DNA of 64,000 nucleotides from Pycnopodia helianthoides (lineage: Eukaryota > Echinodermata > Asteroidea > Forcipulatida > Asteriidae), in the NCBI GenBank assembly GCA_032158295.1, contig CM063248.1:14770657-14834656 (forward strand). The letters are read 5' to 3'. The notes under the pieces are model-generated. The model ran no database searches. It was given only the letters and a program-made list of their open reading frames with translations, and was not told the origin of the DNA. The position numbers were made by a program, and so were the translations under genes. Shown one piece after another: positions 12,523-24,526 of the stretch; within the stretch, counting starts at the first letter, position 1, and the number at the start of each line of letters is the position of its first letter.

Positions 12523-15500
12523 AACTTCAAATGCGCTTTTGATATAACACAATGTTGCAGTCAAATAACCACACAACATTACGATTGAATTAATGAATTG
12601 GAAATAATTGTATTCTTTAGTGGCATCTAACTTCCTTTTTAAAAATAGGCTTAGTATCGCTCCGCAATTACGACTTGAGAAACAGAGAATGGTCCCCAAA
12701 GGAGATGGACGGTTCATCAGACAGAGAGAGTCCATCCTCCCTCCTGCTCGTGGAAAGGAGGATTATTTCAGGCAATAGTTTGGTCTTTATAAAGGACTTA
12801 TAAAATCTTCTTTTATAAACGGTACATTTAGATGAGATACCTAACGATATGAATGTACAAAGTTGCATACATGCACAACAAATACATCAATGGAAGAGGT
12901 GGTGTGGGTATAACAGAATAGACAGGGTTTAAATTTTTGCGCAAAGGGGTGACTTATGCTGACTTTAAAAAGGAGGGGTGGGTTGCTCTTACCTAAACAC
13001 TCTTAATTTGTCTAGCAAGTCAGTGGCTTAACGAACATTTTCGTTGAGGGGGGGGGGGGGACACCACACAAGGCATAATTTGTGGGAAGACTATTTAATG
13101 ATGGAACCATTAATTTGTGCATTTTCCCCAAACTCATTTAGGGGGGGCAAGGGTTCTGAGCTGGGGGAGGCTACTACCTCTGCCCCCCCCCCGGTACGCC
13201 AGTGTGGCGACATAGGAAAAATCCTGCTCCATTAAGGACCTTTTACCGTTCAAAAGCTTCACGATGTAGGCCTTTCTCTGTTATAGGTCGGTAGCAAGGG
13301 GGAAAAGTAAGAGAACACAGGGGTGCCATTCTGTCAAGAGTGGTTCATGATAAAACGTCTATAAATATGCGATTTATGGCACCATACTGCGAGCATAGAA
13401 ACTTCCCGAGATAATTTTGCAACACACCCAACTTTTAGCATGTCTTCAGTTCAGGATCAACTGATAGGAAACTGGAGCAGCCTGCAATAGTCAAAGAGTA
13501 TTGTCAACCTGTGGAAAAGCCCATAGACCACTTATAATTTGGGTGAGGAAATTTTTTTTAAAAACCTTAATCCCTACTTTCTTATTTTATATCCATATAC
13601 ATCCTTAATCGACAAGAGCCAACACTAGACTGGCCGATTTGAACAATGAAGGTTGAACCTTTATTCCAAGACAACCCCGTAAAATAAAATACTCATTCAA
13701 CACTTCAAGTTGTCTGCTCAAAACTTGATTTTTTTTTATTATACTAATGAGACGATACATATTGCATGGAGTGCCGACACTTCGCCGACCGATTTTTTTT
13801 CCCCGCCAAATAATTGTCTCGTATCCCGTCTTGGGCTGTCCGTCTTCGCTGAGTGTACGCACGTGATGATGCATTGAGTAAGACAGGAGTGGACGCTCCC
13901 CAAAAATGCCAATTAATTTTAACTTCCCATCTAAATTACAGTTTGATATAAGTACCATCGGAAATTAAACACTGACTGAATAATTTTCGCCAATTTGGGG
14001 GATAAACATTAACCATGGGATTTGAGTAGAAAGTCTGGCCTTTTATCACATTACCTTTAATGGCAAGCTGTTATACCGACGAAGAACATTGGCAGATGAA
14101 TCTTTGAATTTAGAGCACAAACAAATAATTATAGAGATTAGAAACAGGGTAAATGAATTTCACTGTATGCTTTCGCTGTTAAAACCTGGGGAGAATGGTT
14201 TACAAGGGCCGTTAATTGATCCCAAGTTCTTTATCACCGTTGATGTTACTTTAATACAGTTTAGGCAAGGCAACGGCAGACCATAAGCTGTTGATATGTA
14301 GACCAGTGATGGACAAATATATTCCAACCGTGTTTTCCTCGACTGTTTTTGCCATGTACCGGTAATGTGTTCAGACCACAAACAGTCATGGTGTCATTAG
14401 TGTTAGTACGCGTTTGAAAAATACCCAGCAAATCATTTTCATTTGAACCAGAAACGCAGGCACTTTATTAACTAAGCGTGCTGTATCGAAACGGGAAGGG
14501 ACCACATTTTCAACTACTCATAGATCCAACTAAAGAATATTCACAAAAATTACACAAAAAGAATCCACATTCTGACAGGTTCTTTATTATTTACAACGGT
14601 CATACAGAGACAAAAATGTGTTCATTGAGTAATTATTACAATTCGTCAGAGTTGAACCCTTGGACTGGCAACTGCAATAGCGCCACCATGCGTCCGAAAA
14701 TAATAACTGAATCGAATCGAGAATCGAAGCAGGCCACCAACAATTGGGCCAATACCATACATCAAACGAAAGGAAGTTTAATCTCAAAGAACCGCCCCAA
14801 ACAAACATTATAGATTTTGTTTTCAATATAATAAAATTGTTCAAAAGAACTGTATAATTGTCTAAGCCTACATTTTATAAAGCTGGGAAGTCTACTCTTC
14901 AAATTTGCCAAAGTTATTTTGTCATCAGTGAAAATGACAAATGTAGGAAAGTCCATAATTTTTGATGTGGAAGAGAAACGAAACTCTCCTCTGGTTTTCG
15001 ATAAACACACACCTTACAAACAACCTGAACAATCTTATTTTGTTTTCAGAACCCCCAGTGTTCTATGTTTTGTCAGGGAGATTGTGATTATTCCAATTGC
15101 AGTAATTGAAATAAACGGTGATGGGGAGGTGGTGGTGGTGGGGGGGGGGGCTCCTGGAAGGTTATCTTCTCGACTTTGACAGCTGCATTATTTCTCTGTG
15201 GGATTCGTTCTGGTATGACACCAACTAGTTTTCCCGATATTTACAAATCATACACTGTCTTTATGTAATGCCAGGAGTCCCCATTGATGATTGCATTTGA
15301 TCTTCACGCTATATCATTCTTCTGTTGAACCACACCATTTTTCTTTGATTCTTTGTTTTAAGCGACAAGGCCGTGATCTGGGCTGCTTAAGCACAAAAAA
15401 TACCTAAGCACAACAAAATTATGTCTAGCTGATTGAGGCAACCAGCCAAAATACCATTTCATATGTACCATTTTTGACTGGTATGCTGCAAATTGTTACT

Positions 15501-15852
15501 TCGCAGGAAATTGTAAAGCAATATATACTGCTTAAGCAGCTTTTATTAAAATGGGCCCCGAACAACAAAGCACACTCCACATTTCGTTTGATTTATTCAT
15601 CAAAGTTTAGCTTTAGTAACAATGCGTTTGGTCATCTCCGAAAACCCCCAAAACAGCACCTCATTTAAAAGTATCTGTCGGAATAATAGTCGACGTTGTC
15701 AATTAAGGAATATGCCTCATGCTATTAAGCAATTATAGAGGGCAGCACACACGTTTGACTGTGTTCAACGCCTTGCTGACATGCTGTGTTGATGATTAAA
15801 AAAATTGAACATTTTATTGGTTTTTGTATTCTTAGATCCCTTCTCCTAAAAA

Positions 15853-15972
15853 ACGGTCGAAACCAAGGAAGGCTTGGATTCAGGCTTTGATATGATGTAA
15901 AGCGTTATGCACAAAGCATCACTTTGGCTGACTACCAGGCCGAGAGCTCAAGGCGCAGTTTCGAAAACGCCC
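15853..15972. mobile_element. MITE, TTTTCGAAAC-end family (copy 3, diverged)
   Basis: GTCGAAACCAAGGAAGGCTT at one end and GCAGTTTCGAAAACGCCCAT at the other are imperfect inverted repeats of the same family. The internal part is shorter than in copies 1 and 2. Confidence 0.45.
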
Positions 15973-18900
15973 ATAACCCACAGTGAACAAACTTCAACAC
16001 TTTCGAATAATATTCACTCACTTTTGTTCAATTCCTTTTTACTGCAGCAAGTCTTCATCAGTCAATGTGTTCAGAAAACTTGTCAAAGTTATTGTCTGTG
16101 TTTAACTGTGTTTATCTTAACAATTTGAGTGTGTGGTTTTTTGGGGGTAGTTTTTTAAGATGGTAGTTCCCCCAAAATACACCATTATTACATAATCGAG
16201 CACAAATCAATGTAGTATTACCACTGAAGACCCACTGCAGTGTAGGCGACGGAATCCGTGAGTCACCCTTATTACAAGTCTGAGGCAACCAATGTTAAAT
16301 GCTAAATAATCATTACAAAAAGTATCACATCCTCTTGCAGTGAAGCAAAAAATGCAGTGACACGTAAACTTGTTTCGGTTCAATTTCATGGGGTTTGTCC
16401 AGTGGCCCTCGAGATGACCATCACAATGAATCCCCACTTTCACTGTACATGAGATATAATTTCATAACAAGAAAAGGGGGCATGCAGACGCTTTGGAGAT
16501 CAATCTCACACATAGATAACAATCTGACACTAATACTGAACATTTTGACACATTTTCACGGTCTGTCCTCAATACCCAAGGTCGGAAGTCAACAAGCCCC
16601 AATAATAACGCTCCACATTTTACAGTCCTTGCATGTTTTGAATCTGTGATTTACAGCAGTCACTTCATATTATTCGTGAGGTTTGGCTGAAGTCAGCCAT
16701 CAGTCATGTGGGGTGTACCCTTTATGTTTTGACGTAGCAGTCCACCAGAATGCCGAGATGGAAACACACCGCCCTCTATTGAGCGGATTGACAAATTACA
16801 GATGATTACCCATTACAGATACTATTATGCTGTCATCATCGGTAACGTTACGAAAACTGCCCTTAGTATAATCACTATACCACATTCCAAGTAAACAAAC
16901 TGTACCAGCTGAGATTGGTAGCTTGGTATAAGCTAACTGGAAAATGAAAACCACACTTCTGCATTTGTGCTTTTTTCATGATGATAATTTCCCTAAGCTT
17001 TTCCAAGCAAAACGGGTTCTTTTTTAATTTTCGTATCATATGCCTTAGTTCAGACGAACTTTTCGCTGAAAAATGATAGAACCAATGTCTACCTTCGACT
17101 CTTGTGCGGTCGTCTTTTTATACTGTCTCTCTCGTCCAAATCAACAACACAAAACCGAGGTTAGAATTGGAAATCACGTATTACAATTATCCCTAATAAA
17201 ACAGTAACAATTTCATGAAACTTTACCCATCATCGTGTAGCGCGCGGGTTGCGGCGGGCCGACAGTCGTTGGTCACCCATTTACAAGACTAACGGATTCC
17301 ACGGACAGAGAAAGTTTCCATGGATAACACCGCGTAAAAATTGAAAGCATTTCTTCATTTTCGAATCACAAAGAACAACTACCCACAACCGGTTTCAAAT
17401 TGAGATCTTGTCACAATTTCGCTTCAAAAGTTTTAAGTTTATAGCACTAAATTATCAGCCTTTGATCGAAGTATTGAACATACGGAATGCCCGAGAAACG
17501 AAATGGAGTCACGTGATCATCAGCAGAGCTCATTATTTATGCAGCTAGGTTATGATTGGGTCAAAGTTGAGAGTTTGGAGCGTCGATTGTATACAGAAAA
17601 CGCGCGATCGGGTGGTATTTTATAAGTAAAATGTTTTACAAATTAAAAAAAAAAAACCTTAATAAACATGTAGAGAGTCTGACAAGATAATATGATTTAT
17701 ATTTCTCTGTTATTTCCAATGATTGTTCAAGAAACACGAATATTTGTCTATTATGTACACCCAATATGTATTATTATTATTATACATTTCAATGTAGTTC
17801 TTAATTAGGATGTTCAATTACTGTTCCCCTGAAAAGAGGAAAATACAAATAAAACTTTGTCACTAAATACAAAATAATAATACAATATGAATGCTGGCGT
17901 GGTGATGTTTGCTTTGTATCATGTAATGACGTCACAGGTTCAGAGAGCCCGCTTGGTTCACTGCAATACAAAACCAAAACTCATACACAAATCTATTAAG
18001 TTGGACATATTTTGACCTACATTTCGCTTTCAGCTTCTGACTTGGAGTCAGTATTGGTTTAAAAAATGTGTAACTTTATCTTATTTCTCTATTCTTCAAA
18101 GATATAGAGCTGTCAATCATACGCAAGAACTTTGAAAAAGCAATAGTTCTTGATCAGAAATGGTGGTGCCGATTTGATTTATTATGTCCATTCAAATGAG
18201 TATAACCAAATCGAGGCTGGAGGGTAAACTAGTCTAGGACCTTTGTGAAATGAATAATAGTAACAGTTGCTGTCATTGCACACTAAGAAATGGTAACAAA
18301 AAATGGCGTGAGTAAATTCGAGGTTATGTCCTTGCTGATTGGATTAGATTTAAAACCATTAAACAATATTTAATAAAAAGAAATACACAATTCAAATATA
18401 ACAATAGTCTTCGTGTATCTCAAGAGCTTCCGTAAACACCAATTATTACAAAAATGATATGGGACAAAACACATATCCAGTTTTCTTTAAAACGAAATAT
18501 TTTCTCAGAGATGTATATATGTAGCGACAACATTCCACAAGAAACTTCGTTCACGAAAATGTCTTCAATGTTAATCATATCAATAGTGTTGTACATTCCC
18601 CTTGTAGCTTCGTCGATCTCTCAATCCAGAATTGATTAAGCATAAAATGGCGCTTTAATACTGCTTTAAAATAATCTGTGTAAACATGTGGAGACTGTGT
18701 ACAGAATTCCTAAATCTGCTCATATAGCAAGTTGTTCTTCTTCTAAGTGGGAGGTGCTAGAGAGAGTGGACTGACACATGCTGCCAGTTCTGATATAAGT
18801 AGAAAGTCCCATTGGACATTACAATATATAGCAGTTGACCAGAAATCGGTAGTTTCATCGATTCTGCAGAACATCCACGGAATACATTATAGGCTCATAG

Positions 18901-20078
18901 CAGAGAGAAAAGTTGTTAACTTTCTTGAAGAAATCCATGAAGACAAAGAGGAAGCCTTGTGATGCTGACTTCATTCTATAATGATCAGTGGAGTAACCAG
19001 AGGAGGGGGGGGGGGTGCCCAGATCCCTCACCCTCTTGCCCTCTAAAAAAAAGATAACCCCGCCCCCTTGAAAATGTCTGCAGCCACTAACAAGGATCTT
19101 AATGTTCTGTGATGGTGCTTAAGATTGCAAACCGTTTGTTTTTTGTCGATTTTCTGAACGATAAAGCAACTTTAAGATTGACTAAAGACTTCCGGAGAAA
19201 AGTTATGTTGACAAGTTCAAGTTGGTCGAAATTACCACGGTGGATAATTTCATGGAGGCCTACATTTATCAAGGCTCTTGATTTACAGGTAGACCTATAA
19301 TTTATCATTGTGTTTTTTTTGTAAAGTAAGACCATTCACATCTTCAAGAAACACGTGACCAACTTGATATTATCTCACAAAAATAGGGGGTCAGGTTTTT
19401 GAGAAATTAGCAAACAACGGTGTAGGCCTATGTTGTATCGGAGGTTAGTATTTTTTGTTTGTGTGTGAAATCTTCTCACCCATGGCAGAATTCCAGACGG
19501 AAACACACCTCAGGATACTTGGTTCTTGCCAAGTAAAAAAAAATACTTTTCACGGAACGTTTACAGGAAGATAATTTGTACTCGTTTAACTTTTCGACCA
19601 TTACCACCATCTATCTTTGTTTTACTGATATCCTATAGTCAGGACGCCTTCTTTCATTTCATGTTCTGAGTGGACAGTGAATCAGAAAGTGACCACAGTC
19701 ATGTTTTACCAACAATTCCCAACTTTCACGCGAAGACACTATACTCAATCTCACTGTTGGGAAATGTATACCATTTTTTTATAGAGACAGTTTTCTGTAT
19801 TGATAAAGTCTGACTATACCCATTCAAGATTCTTCTGTCAAGGTAACCGATAGTTCATCATGTCCCGAACATACTGACCTCAAAATGGCCCCCAGAGAGA
19901 GGGGGGGATTTCGGGGGAGGGGCTCACCCCCTCCATATCGTGCCCCTGTCCCTGTGTGTGGCTTTTTTTTTTACTAGGAATGGAATGCAATCTTCATTTG
20001 TCACCATTCCCCCCCCCCGACACCACTAGCTCAAATCGAGCAATAGTTTGTATACTTCCACGAAACACACTTTAGTGT

Positions 20079-20084
20079 TTTATT
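20079..20084 (-). terminator. Candidate poly(A) signal of Xlox
   Basis: The complement reads AATAAA, the first canonical hexamer I find downstream of the Xlox stop codon (413 nt away). The region between stop and signal has no long frame and would be the 3' UTR. Transcript data would be needed to confirm use. Confidence 0.5.
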
Positions 20085-20496
20085 TGTTTATAACGAAACG
20101 TCTATAAATTACATAGCTATGCTCAGTCCCACTTTTTGGACTGGGTTAGTGAATTGAGCCAGTTCATAAGAATGGAGTCCGAGTCGAATTTTGTTATAAT
20201 CTGGACCCAATGTTTCGTCGCTGTGAAGCACAGGAAGCAGATTAAGATCAATGGTCAATCGAGCAGATCTCATAAAACGGTGGGGCATCAAAACGCGTTT
20301 CATAGTTCTTCTTATTACTTCGTAAAATTTAGCGATTCCCTCCGTGGCCTTGCCGAGTCGGGCTATACTTTTGCACTGTGCTGGACGGGTAGATTGTTAC
20401 AATTATTCACCGGCTGTGGAGCCAGTTTCGTTACATCGACACTTTTAAACTGCCAGGAGAGAAAACGCCTGCCAGCATGGGGAAATAATCTCATCG

Positions 20497-20954
20497 TCAG
20501 TAAGATTTGACTATGAGGTGTTCTCCACTGTGTGACGTCATCGAGAGACTTTTCGGCGACGTAGAGGGCGAGAAAGGATCCACCTTAATGGCGGAGGGCT
20601 GCAGCTGGTCACTGTTGGGCGAGAGAGGGCTCTTCTCCGAGGACAGATCCTCTTTGTCCGATGATGAATCGCCGTTGGACTTGAGGTCCGGTTTGAGTTC
20701 GTCGCAGTCCTCCTTGTCTGATTTACTGTTGTTTGGTCTGCGTTTCGCCTCCTCTTTCTTCCATTTCATGCGTCGGTTCTGGAACCAGATCTTTATGTGT
20801 CTCTCTGTCAGGTTCAACATGGCTGCCAGTTCTATCCTCCTAGGGCGGGATATGTACTTGTTAAAATGGAACTCCTTCTCAAGTTCTAAAAGTTGCCCTC
20901 TCGTGTACGCCGTTCTCGTCCTCTTGTTCTCGTCAAAGTCAACAAAAGAAGCAC
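20497..20954 (-). CDS. Xlox: Xlox/Pdx ParaHox homeobox gene, coding exon 2 (homeodomain)
   Basis: Second and last coding exon. It follows an acceptor (TTATGAAG, AG at 20956-20955) and starts with GT, which completes Gly198 with the last G of exon 1 (phase 1). The homeodomain is residues 207-266 and begins [20 protein letters not shown]. It has Arg5, the recognition-helix WFQN residues (Trp48, Phe49, Gln50, Asn51) and His44 (protein residue 250). His44 in [13 protein letters not shown] separates Xlox/Pdx from other Antp-class homeodomains. After it comes an 83-residue tail rich in Ser, Asp, Glu and Lys (SDKED and SP repeats), likely disordered; I see no known domain there. The stop is TGA at 20497-20499. 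The total predicted length is 349 residues, somewhat longer than human PDX1 (283). The first few codons that stay open upstream of 20954 are intron. Confidence 0.96.
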
Positions 20955-22030
20955 CTTCATAAATAAACGAAACAACAACCAATTATTAATAAACAATTAA
21001 GAAGAGAACGCTAAGTTGCAGTGTATTATAAAGTCATTGCATGAGTTCCTGAACAAAAAGTGTTATTGATAATAATATTATGTAATTGCAACCAATTTAG
21101 TAATTTTAACAAAATGTTTAAATGGCTACTAGTCAAGATTAAACCATGTCAATCTACTATGGCCTTGTTTTCAAAAAAATAAATAAAAAATTGACGGAGT
21201 ATTCTTAGCAATAGTTTAACCTCAAACTGACATAACTACGACACGACGATTTGTGCATCAATCTCCGGCGGTGGCTAATGCAAATAAGCGCGGCTAAAAC
21301 AATTATTGTATCCCAAGATCGCCGCAGAACATCCATCACACAACCCCCATTGCTTAGTTTCAAGACAGTCCCGTTTAAATCCGAGAATATTTTGTTGTTC
21401 ATACGTTCCCTATTTCTACAACTGTCGTTCAATCATCCTTAAATTCAATTCAAGTCCGTGTACCATGAAAGCATGCACGGGGGAATGCCTGTTTAACGAG
21501 TCAAAAAGCTGCGCACCACTCCAGGCACGGCCAGGATTTGAACTCGCGATTCGCAACATTTACCGTACAAGAGAACACCGTATGGTATTGAGGCGGCCAC
21601 CCCACCACACCGTGTCTAACTCACATCGTACGGGGGGAGCATATCGAGCGTGACACCGTGCCCAAGATTTCCCGGCCATTACGATACAATACTGCCGGAG
21701 TGTATGTCAACCCAGCTCGTGATAAATGACCTGCCTTTTTTCCTGGTCCCAATCTTTTAAAGTATAATTAATGTATTTATATTACCGATGCAGCATGGCA
21801 AGTACAAAGATCTCGCGTATTTTCATGACATTTCTCAGGCATACGGACACAATTTTCATATGTACTTAGATTGTTGACCATCTAAGACCTACATGATACA
21901 AATTTGTAGACAAGACTGTGTACAAACTACTTCGAAGGTACCATAAAAATAGAGGACAAAGTGGGCCTTGGTATTCTACTTTTCTTAAATTTGTATTTAC
22001 TATTTTTAATATTATTATATTATTTTTGGT

Positions 22031-22360
22031 AATGAAACCAAGGATGTCTCATAAGTAAACTTAATCACTGTAGCTCCCAAGCCTGAGGAAACCTATAAAC
22101 TAGGGTGCTTGCTATGTGAACCAGAAACACCGGGGTTAAAATAAAACCCCTACACTTCCACGATAAGTGGTCTGGGTTCTTTTACGTGCACTTCAAATCC
22201 TAGTACATGGGACCTATACGACTTAATGTCCCATCCGAAGGGGAAAGCAATTTTGGCAAAGTATCTCGCTGAAGGACAGAAGTGCCACACAGCCGGGACT
22301 CGAACCCACACCCCGCTGATCAGAGTCCGGTGCTCTTACACCGCTCAGCCCCGACACACC
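22031..22360 (-). mobile_element. tRNA-derived SINE (copy 2)
   Basis: Same family and orientation as 6778-7110. The B box complement is at 22295-22305, with shared AATGTCCCATCCGAAGG and CACGATAAGTGGTCTGGGTT on the plus strand. The right part (tRNA head) has a short deletion relative to copy 1. It lies in the Xlox intron, in the sense orientation of the gene. Confidence 0.82.
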
Positions 22361-23876
22361 ACAACTCAAACAACGAGGGGGAAAGGAATTTGTGTTTTTT
22401 TAGGCCTCTGAAAGATATTTCTTGGTTATGGCCATATTGGAGCTTGCCCAAAATATAAATTGGCATCTTGTGAAGGCAAAGATGTAAGGAACTTTTATTC
22501 ATAGTGTGCTTGATTTAAGAGTTGACGAGTATCAAAAAGCTTTTCAGGACATTTACCTCTCTGTTTGTCACCACAAGACCCCCCCCCCCTCAACACGCCA
22601 TCCCTCTGGAATAAGAGAAGTGCTTTGGGGATTGCCACCTAAGATCCACTTGTCTTCACAATAAACATTCAAACAGAAAAGTGTCTTACTTCTTCGATAA
22701 TGCAGTCACAATAGTCAGCAGATGACCACGCCAATGACTGACTTTGAAAACTGGGACCATACGTTCCTAAATAACATCATCAGACCAATCAGTTGACCAA
22801 ATAGATACACATACCCCACCCCCTTGAACACAGACATGTTAAATGCACTCCAGTTGAATAAAAAAAGAAAGAAACATCGTCTTCATAATTGAATGGGACA
22901 GAGCATGGCTGGCCTCCCTCCCCCAGTGCCAAGCATAGCTCTGTACTGCACACCGGAAGCATAGCAGATGGGGGAAGAGCAAGACACACTGGTTGGTTTT
23001 AAGAGGAGGGAAACAGAGAGATTCTGAGAGTGGATAACGAGAAGTGTAATGAGTGTGATTAATTGAAAGCGGAGACAGCGAGACAACGCCGTCAAGCCAC
23101 CAGCAAGCAACAGCCAGCTTTCTCCCCCGGCCCCGTGCGACGCGCCCCCTGTCCCCTGCGTCATCATCGGGGGCAGGGCAGGGCCGATGATGGGTCGGTC
23201 AAACATAGCACTCCGGAAATCATTGGAGTTCAACAACTCGCTTCTTGGTTTACGTGATGGAATTGTTGGTGATCAGTTGGTTACAATAGTTCATATATTG
23301 AGATGAAGCCGAAGGTTTCTATTCAAATAAATGTAACAAAGTCGAATTTGGCAGATCAGTGTGGAATGAGTGAACACTGGTTATGGATCTATGGGCACGT
23401 TCCATTATGTGTTTTCTATGGTGGCCCTGAAGGGACATCGCACACCGCAAATATTATGTGTGTTTACAAAATGATTTGCGATGTCGTGAAACTTTCACGA
23501 TGCCGTGAATTGTGTTTTTTGCAAATAATGTGCGCATTACACGTTTGCCAATACCTAACGCAATAATTCATATCCCCTCATTTTCTAGCAATTTTATTTT
23601 GGGAGTATTGTGCTCAGTCCCATTCAAAGACCCAATTTCTCGAAGGTTCGCTGTTTTAGTATGAGAAGACATATTATATGTGTATTTAGACAAAGTTTTC
23701 AGGATAATTTTAGAATAGCAACAGTTAGATTGTTAGCAGGGTTTAACTTGAGCGGTGCGGTTTACTTTGAAGTTACTATCTGTTACTCTTCTACGTCACT
23801 CATAACGGAAATAGTCAGTTGCCTAGCAACCGATGTTTACAGAAATCACTAGCCTCCGGTGAGCTCACAAAGAGAC

Positions 23877-23900
23877 ATGCAAATAGTATATGTGACGTCA
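23877..23900 (+). promoter_or_regulatory. POU octamer plus CRE palindrome in the Xlox intron
   Basis: ATGCAAAT (23877-23884, consensus octamer) and TGACGTCA (23893-23900, perfect CRE) lie 8 bases apart, about 2.9 kb into the intron from the exon 2 side. This is a candidate enhancer core; motif evidence only. Confidence 0.25.
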
Positions 23901-24399
23901 GAGGCAAGCCTCATCGGATCACTGGGCTGATCTTAAAATTATCGAGTGAACAAAAACGATAAGACTCGATTAGGCATAAAGTTCATCAATTGTAAATTGT
24001 ATAACAAGTTCATAACAGTATTAATCACTGAGGGAAATAGTTCCATCTGATATACTGTTAAAGACGACAATATGCACCAACAACCCCCCCCCAAAAAAAA
24101 TAAATAAAATAAATAAATAAAATATCACGTTGGCTAATTTTGATTGCATCAATCGAAATAATCCAGTATACATGTAACATGTGAAAGTGCACAAAATCGC
24201 GCTCGTTTTTCGTTGTTCTCACTCTAAGGGTGAGAATTAATATTTTCTTCCAAAAATCCACGATGTATTGTCCCTTGAAGAGGAACAACCTAGAGGGTTT
24301 TTGTTTTTCTTCCATGGTTCTTAGTGATCAATACCATTAAACACCAACCGAAACATTAATGATTGGTCGAAATGATCGAAAACACATCCGTATAAAACA

Positions 24400-24526
24400 C
24401 GGCCTTTTCGAAATGACGGTTTCGAGCAGGATCCAGCAATGTGCACCCCGGCATGGACCTTTAGAACTGACATACGGATCCTCAACCGGAGGCTTAAAGG
24501 CAGTAACAACCTTTTCGAAAAGGCTT
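24400..24526. mobile_element. MITE, TTTTCGAAAC-end family (copy 4, diverged)
   Basis: GGCCTTTTCGAAATGACGGT at the left and ACAACCTTTTCGAAAAGGCT at the right. The interior GGCATGGACC and ACATACGGATCCTCAA parallel the ATGGACGCTTTTGGTACGGG region of copy 1. Confidence 0.45.

Larger units (their letters stand above)
1..20078. other. Downstream (3') flank of Xlox, gene-free
   Basis: No coding exon, rRNA or functional tRNA recognised. Apart from the elements listed, stretches such as 1-1740, 2110-4430, 7960-8640, 10000-12390, 12530-15850 and 15980-20078 hold AT-rich unassigned DNA, with poly-G/poly-C tracts at about 1310-1346, 13047-13060, 13186, 15138-15150 and 19005. GC-richer blocks occur at 10260-10420 and 17240-17290. 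A perfect CRE palindrome lies at 17927-17934. If the chordate arrangement holds, Cdx would lie beyond this end, but nothing here shows it. Confidence 0.6.

Noticed and set aside
20507..20962. A 151-residue open frame on the plus strand opposite Xlox exon 2
   Set aside because: It is the antisense shadow of the conserved homeodomain exon; it has no domain and its openness follows from codon bias on the other strand.
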